Positions 32,701 to 42,610 of a stretch of DNA of 64,000 nucleotides are shown in pieces. Within the stretch, counting starts at the first letter, position 1. Each line of letters opens with the position of its first letter. This stretch comes from Pseudocercospora fijiensis CIRAD86 (lineage: Eukaryota > Ascomycota > Dothideomycetes > Mycosphaerellales > Mycosphaerellaceae). Location of the stretch: positions 3,656,954-3,720,953 of the forward strand of contig NW_006921541.1 in NCBI RefSeq assembly GCF_000340215.1. The letters run 5' to 3'. A program made the translations under genes and the position numbers. Below the pieces are notes generated by a model. The model saw only the letters and a program-made list of their open reading frames with translations. It ran no database searches and was not told where the DNA came from.

Positions 32701-35700
32701 GAGTCCTTAGCTTTAGGCTTGTTGTTATGCTTCTAGGATCTAAGCTATTCGTAACTAGAAAGGCCCTAAATAAACAGCATCCTAACAAGCATATTAGGCA
32801 TCTTAATATCTGATAACTTTATAGGCGCTTCTATTGTTGTAACTAAGCTAGCAAATTGTTCTATCGATGTTTAGAATCTGTTAAACCACTACTAAAAAGA
32901 TTCGCAGTACTACTAGGTGTTCGGATTAGTAAGGGGTATCCTAATATGCCTAATAAGTTTGATAGTATTAAATATGTCTACGGTTATAATAGGCTTATAT
33001 AGAGCCTTAATGTAGTCGTATGTATCCTTAGCTAACTTAAGTGTATTACCGAAGTCTAGTCTAAGGGCAGGGTCGAGTCTAGCAATAAGTATACCTAGGG
33101 CTTGGATATCTTTCTTCTTCTAATCCCTAAATATGTCTCTATACTGCTAATCGGCTAAGTCCCCTATAAACATGCTTTTCAGAGGTAGTTTTATTTTATT
33201 AGCCTAGTTAAGTCTATAGAATACTATACTAACTAGGTCCTTTTCTAAAAGGGCCGCCTAGAATATAAGCTTCTAGTCTTAGAAGTTAATCCCCTTCCTA
33301 AGAACTTGATTCTCCTTTGCTGTCTTTGTCTAATTAGTATCTATCGTTCCTAGCTGCCTTTTAGTATAGTGCTAGGTAGGGCTTATAAGGGACACTTGCT
33401 AGGTTTTAGTCCGAACTAGAGCTCTTAACTAGGTACCTAATAGGTCCAGATAGCTAGCTCTGTTTGGTAGACTCTAGAAACAGTTCTTTTATAGTTGAAC
33501 TAGACAGGTGAGCGTATACGCCGGGCTTATAACCTATTGTAAATCGTACTAAGGATGCAACTAATTATCGGATTGATAACTATATAACTATACAAAGAAG
33601 GATTAGGAGCCTGCTATAGAAACTGCAGTTAATATACCCATTGTATATCCTTCCTCTTAGCACAGGTTAGCTAATGGTATCAGCTAACCAGCATATCACC
33701 TAACTGAACTACAACACAATTGACGGCTATGCAGTGCTACAGCTCTATCTATTCTTCGGCGACGATGCCATCGGTCCACACTCCAACAATGAGCTTTATG
33801 GTCAGTCAACACGACTCCGGTAGAATTCATCACTGACGCATCGCGGACCACGCCCTCAAGCTCGCTCCAGATGCGGGTATTGGCTTCCTGCACGACGTCT
33901 ACACTCTCAACAAGACCCAAATCAACAGTCTGCAGGCCCTCAATCTGGAAAAGTCCCGCCTGAAGATCCCTTTCTTGCATACCGGCGAATGTCTGCACGG
34001 CGTCGGCTCTTTCAGGCAGTCCATGTTTCCACAAGCTCTCACAATGGCGACATCGTGGGACACGGACATCATCCACCGAGTCGGACGAGCGATCGGCACG
34101 GAAGCTCGTGCCATAGGCCTACATGCCTGCTTCTCGCCAGTGCTCGATATATGTCGGGACCCCAGATGGGGTAGATGTCAGGGTTCGCAGCAAGTATGGA
34201 TTGCATCAACGGAGAATAATGCTGACTGAAATCTAGAGGACTGGGGAGAGGATCACATCCTGACGAGCCATCTAGGAGTGGCCTATGCTGCTGGCCTCTC
34301 CAAGAATGGAGCCTGGGGCGAGAACGATGCTGTTGTTCCAGTCATGAAACACTTTGCAGCCCATGGAGCTTCTCAAGGTGGTCTCAATGGAGCACCTTGG
34401 ATGGGCCATGGCAATCGCGAGGTTTTACAAAATCTGCTCACCCCATTCAAGGCCGCAATCGATCTCGGGGGTGTGGGAGGCGTGATGATGGCCTACAGCG
34501 AGGTTGATGACGTCCCATCTCACGTCAGTCCCATGCTCTACGATGCGCTTCACGATTGGGGATATGATGGCTTCGTCATAGCGGATGACACTGGCATGTC
34601 CGAGCTTGAGAAAGTACATCAAGTATCGGCAGGCGCGGCGGACACGATCGGGCAATGGTTCAACGCTGGAGGGATGGTGTCCTTTTACGATTACCCACTG
34701 GAGACGTACCTGAACTCGACAGTGGAGCTGGTGGCGAATCACACGGTTGCACTCGACACGCTGCGTGAGAAGATGCGACGCATTCTGGGCGTAAAATATG
34801 ATCTCGGCCTTTTTAAAAACCCCTACATTCCGGACGACATTGATGCGGATGAGCTCACCAAAGAACACGTCCCTCTTGCATTGGAGGCCGCCCTGAAGAG
34901 CATCGTCTTGCTCGAGAACAAAAATTCACTGCTGCCATTAGATCCTACCTCGCCAAAGAAAATCGCCCTCATCGGACCATACTCTGACAACTTGAATTTC
35001 GGCGACTACTCCGGACAATTTGGGCAATATCCAGTCGAGAATGCCTGGACTCTCCGTCAAGGCATACAACAGGTTTTCAAGGATCACAACACTTCAGTCG
35101 AGATCAACACAGCTTGGGGAGCCAATACATGGGTGCAAAACGATCAAGTTCCCATTCCTGGCTATCACCTTTCCACTCCCAACGGCACTACCGGTAGTCT
35201 TCAGGCAACTTACTACGCCGACACCAATTTCTCGCAGCCTCTCGTCGTCAAGCCCGAGGTGCCCGTCCGAGATTGGGGCCTCTACCCACCACCTGGTCTA
35301 CCAAGCAACAACTTCAGCGCCGTATGGGAAGGCACCCTCACCGTCCCCGTCTCAATCACAACAGAAGGCTGGCTCGGCGTCGGCATTGCCTGGAACAGCA
35401 CCGCAAAACTCTACATCAACGACACCCTCCACATCGACATCCCCCTCACAACCACCGGCAACTTCCTCTCCAACATCCCCAACCGCGCCTACGCCCTCCA
35501 AAACAGCACCGCCCCACCCCCAGGCTCCAAACCCTTCACCTTCGTCCCCGGCGCCACCCACAAGATCCGCCTCGAATTCCGCGCCTGGAACCTCTACCAA
35601 AAAATCGCAAACCACAACTCCCTCAACTCCGAAATCATGCTCTTCTGGAACCTCGTCGACTCCACCCCGACCCACGCCCTCTCCCAAGCCCTCTCCCTCG

Positions 35701-36503
35701 CCCAAACCTCCGACCTCACAATCCTCACCGTGGGAGGAGCCTGGAACTCCGACGGCGAATCCGGCGACCGCTCCACACTATCCCTCTCACCCAACCAAAC
35801 GCACCTCGCCGAATCCATCCTCTCCCTCTCCCTCGCAACCTCAAAACCCTGCATCCTAATCCTCAACGGCGCCCGTCCCCTCTCCCTCCCCTCCCTCTAC
35901 GCCTCCTCCACCGCAGTCCTCTCCACCGGTTTCGCCGGCCAAGCCAGCGGCCTCGCCCTCGCGCAAACCCTCTTCGGCCTCTCCACCCCCGGCGGCCACC
36001 TCCCCCTCACCATCCCCCGCTCCGTCGGCCAATTACCTTCCTACTACAACTTCAAACCCACCACGCACAAAACCTCATATCTGGACGAAGACCCCTCTCC
36101 CCTCTACCCCTTCGGCCACGGCCTGTCGTACACGAAGTTTGAGATTTCGAATTTCGAAGCCGAGCGGGCCACGTTCGTGAACACCTCCATCATCACTTTC
36201 CACGTCACGGTCCGGAATCTCGGCGCTCGACCCGGTTCGTACACGGCGCAAATCTATCTTTTGCAGCGAGTGAGGAGCAGCATTACGCGTGCGGAGAGGC
36301 AGTTGGTGGCGTTTTCCCGGGTGTATTTGGATGTCGGGGAGGGGAAAGTGGTGGAGATGGAGGTGGAGGTGGATCGGTATTTGAAGATTTTGAATCGGAG
36401 GTATGAGTGGGAGGTGGAGAAGGGGGAGTATGTGTTTGCGTTGTTGGAGAATGGGGGCATGGGGGTTGATACGGGGAGGAATGTTACGTTGAGGAGTGTT
36501 TGA
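26734..36503 (+). CDS. GH3 beta-glucosidase, 4 exons, 934 aa, with a Copia element in intron 1
   Basis: Exons 26734-26869, 33735-33800, 33847-34182 and 34237-36503 join into a 934-residue frame. A signal peptide (MHFFLPALATCLLCCAFVSA) is followed by the GH3 N-terminal barrel (LHTGECLHGVGSFRQSM, DPRWGR, MKHFAAHG), a nucleophile region VIADDTGM, the GH3 C-terminal domain, an embedded PA14 domain (about TGSLQATYYAD to YINDTLHID) and a fibronectin-III-like end. It should release glucose from beta-glucosides outside the cell. Intron 1 is 58 nt without the 6.8-kb transposon that splits it. Intron 2 (33801-33846) ends in GG rather than AG, although a branch site CTGAC lies in place; intron 3 has a weak donor GTTCGC. 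Whether the gene still makes full-length protein is therefore doubtful. Confidence 0.88.
26910..26914. repeat. Target-site duplication of the Copia element, left copy
   Basis: CAATT here and at 33717-33721 flank the element exactly. They lie inside intron 1 of the GH3 gene. Confidence 0.92.
26915..27096 (-). repeat. Copia LTR, left (3' LTR of the minus-strand element)
   Basis: 182 bp. It begins TGTTGTGAATCG; its inner end reads TACAATA where the right copy reads TACAACA, a C-to-T change. Differences from the right LTR are transitions in both senses. Confidence 0.93.
27097..27106 (-). other. Polypurine tract of the Copia element
   Basis: Plus-strand ctcccccct directly inside the left LTR is aggggggag on the coding strand, the plus-strand primer site of reverse transcription. 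It fixes the element orientation as minus. Confidence 0.8.
33518..33534 (-). other. Presumed primer-binding site of the Copia element
   Basis: On the minus strand the LTR end is followed by GGTTATAAGCCCGGCG. Position is right for a tRNA primer site, but the match to a given tRNA is not clear after mutation. Confidence 0.45.
33535..33716 (-). repeat. Copia LTR, right (5' LTR of the minus-strand element)
   Basis: 182 bp, starting TATTGTAAATCG (TG changed to TA) and ending TACAACA. It is followed at once by the second CAATT. Confidence 0.93.
33717..33721. repeat. Target-site duplication of the Copia element, right copy
   Basis: CAATT, identical to 26910-26914. Thirteen bases further on, intron 1 ends in CAG at 33734. 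Confidence 0.92.
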
Positions 36504-36549
36504 GCCATCATCTGTCACTGAAATGGGTTCCGACGTTAAGGAATGGCTT

Positions 36550-36573
36550 GGAGAGAGAGAGAGAGAGAGAGGA
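36550..36573. repeat. GA microsatellite in the GH3 3' flank
   Basis: About ten GA units, 47 bp after the GH3 stop codon, probably in the 3' UTR. Confidence 0.9.
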
Positions 36574-36832
36574 GTCTTTAATGCCACACTGACTTGAATA
36601 TACAATCATGACTGTATACTTGTTTTTGACTGATTGCTATCCCTCTCATGCATTATGTTCATGTCCATATGCAAAAAGTCCTTCCCAGTCCAGACACTTC
36701 TCGCTATGCTAACCAACACATTTGACAAATACATGCAACCTCAAATGCATCCGTCTGCTATGTGGCACTGGTATTCAGAACGCCGCGCTCCCAAATTCAC
36801 AAGTAGATTAATATCGATGCGAATGTGCAAAT

Positions 36833-39303
36833 TTACATGATGACCTGTTGCGAGTGTTAGCACGCCTGACCACGTTACGAAGTATATGAATGAAGCGGTA
36901 CTCACGCATTCCTTGTCCGGAGGCTGAGCAGCAACACCCATCTCGTCGAACGTCTTTGGTCCCTTGCCTGGCGGCCGGGCCGCAGCAGGTGTCGTCTTTG
37001 CGGGAGGGGTTGGCGATGGATTCTGCTTCTGCGGCGGAGTGGGACCTGCGCCTGTAGGACGTGTTGTTGCGGGTCGAGAGGCTGATTGTGGCTGTGGCGT
37101 AGGATTTGGTCGTTGGTCTCGTCGTTTCGGCTTCAGCTCGCTCCAAGTCGGGTCGACGCTGGGCTTGCGCTCTTCAAATGGAGCCGAGAAGCCAATGTCT
37201 GGGATGTGACCTACTGGTGCAGTCGGATTGTGATGAATGTTACCAGGACCAGGAGACAGCGCATTTCCTGGGGGTGGGCGTTGGCCTTGCATGTCTGGAG
37301 GGCCTGATGCAATGCGATTGCCCATACCAGGTCTCGCACGTGGATCATTCGGATTGAATGGACGTCCGTCAAATCCAGGAGTGCCAGGTGCCGAAGAGTG
37401 GCGCTGCTCATGTGCCATTGGCTGCGCAGTCTGCAGTCGTAGAGGGCCTGGTGCGAGGCCACTTGTGTATGGCCGCTGGCCAAGGCCTGGCTGGGGAGGT
37501 ACAGATTGGTTGGACGCAGCGCGGAGATCGGGACTGACGTGAAATGCAGAGCTAGGTCGATCATAAGGCTGATTGATGGTGGTAGAGGGGCGAAAGAAGC
37601 CACCGGTCGGGCCACTGTTTATCCTAGATGCAGTGAGATGCGAAGGAGGGCCGTCTGCCATCGGGTAAGGAGCAACGGATGCTGGTCTGGGATCGATCCT
37701 TGGTGGGCCATTGTCTTCTGGGTATGGTGTTGTTCCTCTGGCCGGTGACTGTACAGCATTGTAACCATTGCTGTAGGACGAGTATGCAGCGCCTTCGCTC
37801 ACTGATCCAAGGCTGGGCTCTTGCTTTTGACGAAGCCGGTCTGGTCTTTGTCCTCGCATCGAGCCATGGGTAGACTTGATCCGGTTGATGGCTACCTTTT
37901 CGTGATCCTGCCTTGAGAGCACTTGCTTCTTCTCCAGGCCTTCAATCCGACCTTTCGCGTCATCGTTGCCATGCTGCGCGGCCTTGTGGTACCACTCCAG
38001 CGCCTTATCGAGGTTCACCGGAACATGCATGCCAATCTCGTTGAAGTATCCGAGCGCAAACTCAGCGGTGGGTAGGCCAGTCTGTGCAGCTCGTTCTGCA
38101 TAGTAATATGCAAGCTCCTCATTCTTGGGGAACAAGCCTTCATGTCCGACCAGAAACCATTTGCTCAACGACATGTCGGCGTCAGCCTCGCCCTGCTTCG
38201 AAGCCAATGCGTAGTAATGGATCGAGAGTGCAGGGCTGAACTCGCAACCAAGTGCGCCAAGCTCATAAGCTGATCCCATCTTGGCCTGCGCTTTTGCAAA
38301 CTTCATGTATGCAGCTTTCTGGATGTTCTCTCTCGCTTGACGCTCATCGTATGGAAGGTAACCTTCCGGTACTTCGACCTGCGGCAGTTGCCGCGCTAGA
38401 AGCATGCCATAGACATATGCACCTTGAGCAGCATTCTCATCCGCGGCGTCTGCAGATTGCTTGATCAGGGCTACGCCTCTCGCCCAGTCCTGCTGTTGCC
38501 CATGCTGTCCTCTCAAAGTCATCATACCGAGTCGGTAGCAGGAAGCTGCGTCTCCCGCATCGACGCCCCTGTTGTAGTGCTTGAGCGCCTTGATGGGATC
38601 ATTGTAGGACTCGTACAACATGCCTATCCGGTATTCGGCTCGCGCGTAGCCCTTGTCTGCTGCTCGCGAATAGCAGCGAAATGCCTCTTTCTTGTCTTCT
38701 CGCTGGCCAAATCTGCCCCATTCTAACCACATGCCCCGCAGAAACTCTGCTCGCGGATGTTGCTGGTCGGCCAAGAAGGTCACAATGTTCATCGCATCCA
38801 CTTTGAGTTGGTGTTCTATTCTCGGAGTCGACGATCGTGCCTGCTGTGGTTTCGAGGCTGCCGTTCGCTCAGCGTCGTCTGCGCACACGCCGCAGTAGGT
38901 CAAGGCATCCGCAGCCCATGCCAGCTGCATTTCGGGATCATTCGAGTTCAGCACAGGCAGCCGCGCATTCTCCAATCGCGCTTCCAGCTCATCGTCAGTC
39001 GGAGGGACATTCGCCGGCGGGTCGACGAGTTTGGGAAAGGGGGAAAGATGCGGTGTATCGCTGTTTCGGCTGTTCAGATCCATATTGCCAATGCCTTCTG
39101 CGATCTGGTTCGACATTTCCGGGTTGATCCTGCGGGCCAGATTAGCCAATCCTTCTCATTGCCGCATTCTTGATATTGCGATCTCTGCCATACCTCTGCG
39201 GCTCCGGCTGGACCAGCGGCGGGCTGGCGGTGGGCATATAGAAGTCGTCGAAGCCGCCGGGCACGAACGTGGCCGACATGTTGTTCTGGTATTGGTAGGC
39301 CAT
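36833..39303 (-). CDS. Chitin synthase regulator, Chs4/Skt5-like Sel1-repeat protein, 3 exons, 781 aa
   Basis: Exons 39194-39303, 36906-39129 and 36833-36844; introns of 64 and 61 nt are GT-AG. The N-terminus (MAYQYQNNMSATFVPGGFDD) is followed by a Sel1-repeat solenoid (about residues 170-450, repeats such as AFRCYSRAADKGYARAEYRIG and ALEWYHKAAQHGNDDAKGRI). A long Pro/Gly/Gln-rich disordered tail comes next. The last exon adds only Val-Ile-Met-stop, so the protein ends KECVIM, a CaaX box for prenylation, as in yeast Skt5/Chs4. The protein recruits and activates a chitin synthase at the membrane. If the last intron is retained, the frame runs on to a stop at 36741 and the CaaX box is lost. Confidence 0.93.
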
Positions 39304-40964
39304 GTTTGCTGTGTCTCTCCTTCGTCTTTCGCTTGACCGGCGTCAGCACTCAGCTGTACTTGTATCGATGCTCGCATGAGCCTGTGGCGTGCCGTATGCC
39401 GCGTCGCCCTGCTGCACTGGCGCGCTGGATTTTGGAGCAACTACGTGTATTCACCACGGTCAACCATCGTCGTGGAACGAAAGACTGTTCTCTGGCAGGC
39501 GCGATGGACTTTTCGGGAGAGGCAACAATGAGTCGGCTATGCTGGTCAAGTTTGCAACAACAAGAGCTGGACGTGGAGCTGACGCACAGGCACACCGCAC
39601 ACACGAGACGAAAGCGTCGTCATGGGCGCTGGGTTCTGGATCGGGCTTGGCGGGGCTTGGCTTACCGATCATCAGTCTCGTGGCGCGCACCACCACCATC
39701 ACCAAAGCACTGCACTGCACTGCCACTCCCAGAACAAGCACAGCACAGCACAGCACACAAACAGAAACACCGACACAGACACCGTTCCACCGCCCGCGCC
39801 TCATCCTGATCATCCTCCGACTAACAAAGGCTTGGTTGGACGACTCGTCAATCTCACATCCTTCCAACAACTTCCTCCAAGAGGGCACTGCTGGCAGCCT
39901 TGCCCTGCCTTGCCTCGATTCCTCACCAGCCGTACTCCTACAATCGCTGTACCATCTTTTCCAACCAGCCAAGCCGACACCACCCTGGCTCTCTCTCCCT
40001 GACTCAGTCTCGGAAGATTGGTCCCCATCCACCTGAAGCAAAGGACGTTGACGTTGACCTTGACCTTGACACCTCCCACCATCCCGACCTGGCTTATTAT
40101 TGACCTTGTTTCGCAGCTTGGGTCCTATCATTTCAACACTCTCTGCTCGATTCTGCTCGGCTCTTCTAAACATGGATCGCTGGCTCGGGGGAGTGCGAGG
40201 CTGCTTTGGCACGTGTCTGTGATGATTGTGCCTGTTTCAGCCACCATATTGTAGTAGTCTTATCGATCTCGCTACATCGTCGCTCCACTCGATTGGGACA
40301 AGCACTGCAGGGCTAGAACGATGCTTTGTATTCTTGTCGGCATGGCTCGTGTCACTATTCTCTTCGGCATGAAAGTTAGGCCACTACTTGTCTTCTAGCT
40401 TCTTTATCACTCGATCGAGCGACATATGCCATATTCTAACGCTCAAATCTGGAGTGACTTCCTTCAACGAGACGATCCCCTTTCAGAACAAGTTTCGATG
40501 ATGTGAATTACTGCAATAGAGTGAGAGAAGTCAGCTTGGCACAAGACTTTGCCTCATACTCTGCCTTCTCGCAGCATCCCATTTCAAGGTGTCTATTTAC
40601 ATGGCGTCATTCTGTCGTAGACACCATTCATACACGTTGTAGCTTTCTGTCCAGTCCCTTCGCATTCAACCCATAACTCTCCTAAACGATTTCCCAAACG
40701 CCATCAGGATGCCGCTGTCTGAAGCAACGCTATGCAAAGAGCCTCAAACTCGTTCTTCGCTCTCGGCTCGGGTATCGTGCAAGACACGCCTTTTGTATGA
40801 CTCCCACCCCAAGAGACTTCGTGGTTTCCGGTCAGCGTCACGTCACTCAATTCGTCCGGCCTTCTCTGCTCATCTTTGAGCTTCCTCGTCCTTCCAGGCC
40901 CAGACTGCGAGTAGATCGTGCGTCTGCCAATGGTATCTTATCCATGACATCCTCCGTCCTTTCA
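39304..40964. other. Long intergenic region upstream of the Chs4-like gene
   Basis: 1.66 kb of normal composition with CA-rich and pyrimidine-rich tracts (about 39,680-39,800 and 39,930-40,000). These are likely the promoter and 5' UTR of the minus-strand Chs4-like gene and the 3' end of the Fig1 gene. A 250-codon minus-strand frame (39,460-40,212) has biased, repetitive composition and is not called. Confidence 0.5.
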
Positions 40965-41885
40965 TCACTCGTCCGTCAATTTGTCCAACAGGTGTATGCT
41001 GAGAATCATCACCAACAGTCCAACTGTTACAATGATCAATAGTGCGAATCCAAACCAACCCAGCACCATAGCACTGGTGCCGACTCCACTCTTCACTGAG
41101 CCGTTCCCAAGGTCTTGTGCCACCTGTGCCGCTGCGACGGATGCCGTGTGTTGCCAGAGGACACTGACGAGGACGAAGATGGATGCGATAAATATGAGTG
41201 CCAAGGCGACTTGCGAGACGGGTCGGGATGGGAAAGGCTTGATATCGATGTCGGATCCAGTTCGGGCGTCGTGCTCCTCGTGCCAGCCAGGGAAGGTTGC
41301 AAGGAGAAGGAAGGTGATGAATGCGAGGACGATTGCGATGATTCTGTGAAGAATTAAGCTTGTTGCTCCGGGTTCAGGAAGACTGTAGTGACCTACAGCA
41401 AGTATGGGAAGACGACAGAATTTTTGAAGGTGTTGGCCACCCAGATCAGATTCAGAGGATCCTGATCGATGGAGATCTGTTCGGCGAGGAGTGTGGCGTT
41501 ATTCGAGCACAGAAAACTTCCTCCGCCATCTGCGTTGACGCAAAGTCCAAAGTATCCCACTCTCACTTCGAGGTGTGTTTCGCCGACGATATTCGCAATG
41601 GCTGCCGTGACTCCGGGATTGACTTGAGTCGGATTGTATGTCGGCGTGTACCTGTGATAGTAGAAGGATATGAGGAAGATGCTTGGTATTAGAGGTGACG
41701 AAGAGGAACATCCTGCGAGTAGAAGTGCTGTTTCACATGTCAGTGAGGGGCAAGTCAAAGTAATTGATTTAGGGAGACTGACATAGAAAGATGATTGCTA
41801 TTGCAATCAGTATCATCAAGACATGATGGTATCCCAAGAAGGGTATCAGCCGCTGGATGCCGACGGCGAACCGTACGTTCGGCAT
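40965..41885 (-). CDS. Fig1-family membrane protein (mating/Ca2+ regulator), 3 exons, 270 aa
   Basis: Exons 41783-41885, 41397-41727 and 40965-41343, joined by 55-nt and 53-nt GT-AG introns, give 270 residues. The first hydrophobic segment (HHVLMILIAIAIIFLSLLLAGC) is followed by SSSSPLIPSIFLISFYY, then an extracellular part with VRVGYFGLCV and a further Cys in FLCSN. Three more membrane segments are VFPYLLIIAIVLAFITFLLLA, VALALIFIASIFVLVSVLW and FGFALLIIVTVGLLVMIL. Four membrane spans and the GYFGLC motif fit the Fig1 family, which supports calcium influx and membrane fusion during mating or hyphal fusion. Reading through the GTACAC after FYYH is assumed; an extra intron there cannot be excluded. 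Confidence 0.82.
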
Positions 41886-42610
41886 GGTAGAAACGGTCTA
41901 CCGGCTGTCTGGATGATAGATCTTGGGAATGAGGTCGCTTGCTCCAGCGGCCCAGTGGCCGTGGAGTCGGTGAGGTGTGGAATGCAGCAGCCGTGTATTG
42001 CTTGGTGGGCGGAACGAATGCTCGTGGTGAGATATTTGACTGCTGGAATGTGTCGAGGGATGGATGGTATGTAAAATGTTCGGTAGAGTTTGGATTCGAG
42101 GTTCGGCAGCTGCGAAGGCGTGTTTTGGTCAATTGGTGCGCAGAACAATGCGATCGGTTGTGGAAGTTGTCGGAGGGAGATGAGAAGCTTAGCTCGAGAT
42201 TGATCAGACTGTCCTCCTACTGCCGCCGTCTGTACACCCTCGTCGTCGCTGAAATCATGGTGGCAGTCGGTGGCTAGCAAAGGTGGCTGGCTGTATGTTT
42301 ACCATGACGCCAATGGTAGGGCCGGGCAACGTGCCAAGCTTTGCGGGCTCGGCGCCTCCCGGCTTCCGTCTCCCGCTTCCCGCCGCCCCACAATTTCTCC
42401 GGCCCAGCACTTTGAGTGAACATGTTTCCGCCTCTCCCCAGAACATCACAAGTCCAGTTTCTACGCATATCATGAGAATCTACTGAGTAAATTACCAGCA
42501 ATTCTACCTCCTTCCTTCTGAGCCGACATGGCGTCCAGAAGCTATGATGCACCTCATCAACAGGAATGGAGAATAAAGCAGACAGCTGTGCGAATGCATA
42601 GATGCTCTGT
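41886..42610. other. Intergenic region, Fig1 promoter
   Basis: Normal composition; overlapping short frames on both strands are not supported as genes. The minus-strand Fig1 gene and the minus-strand PPR-like gene are in tandem, so it also holds the 3' end of the latter. Confidence 0.45.

Larger units (their letters stand above)
26915..33716 (-). mobile_element. Complete Ty1/Copia LTR retrotransposon, 6,802 bp
   Basis: The element has two 182-bp LTRs with TGTTG...CAACA ends, flanked by CAATT. The polypurine tract next to the left LTR and the pol motifs show that it reads on the minus strand. Going down from the right LTR there is a Gag region with a Lys-rich segment (near 32,460-32,520) and a zinc-knuckle remnant in which two Cys codons are now Tyr (near 32,570). 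Integrase follows, then reverse transcriptase with KAR-TARGF-KQGLNY near 30,080 and YIDD near 29,700, and RNase H ending in QLADCFTKPK near 28,820. Stops are mostly TAG/TAA, as from RIP. About 1.65 kb between the RNase H end and the PPT holds no domain I know. It is not intact and cannot encode a full polyprotein. Confidence 0.93.

Noticed and set aside
35020..36142. Two long plus-strand frames (about 280 codons) rich in Pro/Ser or Arg/His
   Set aside because: Shadow frames of the GH3 beta-glucosidase exon caused by its C-rich codon usage.
39460..40212. 250-codon minus-strand frame upstream of the Chs4-like gene
   Set aside because: Composition follows CA-rich repeats, no domain or exon logic; more likely promoter and 5' UTR.
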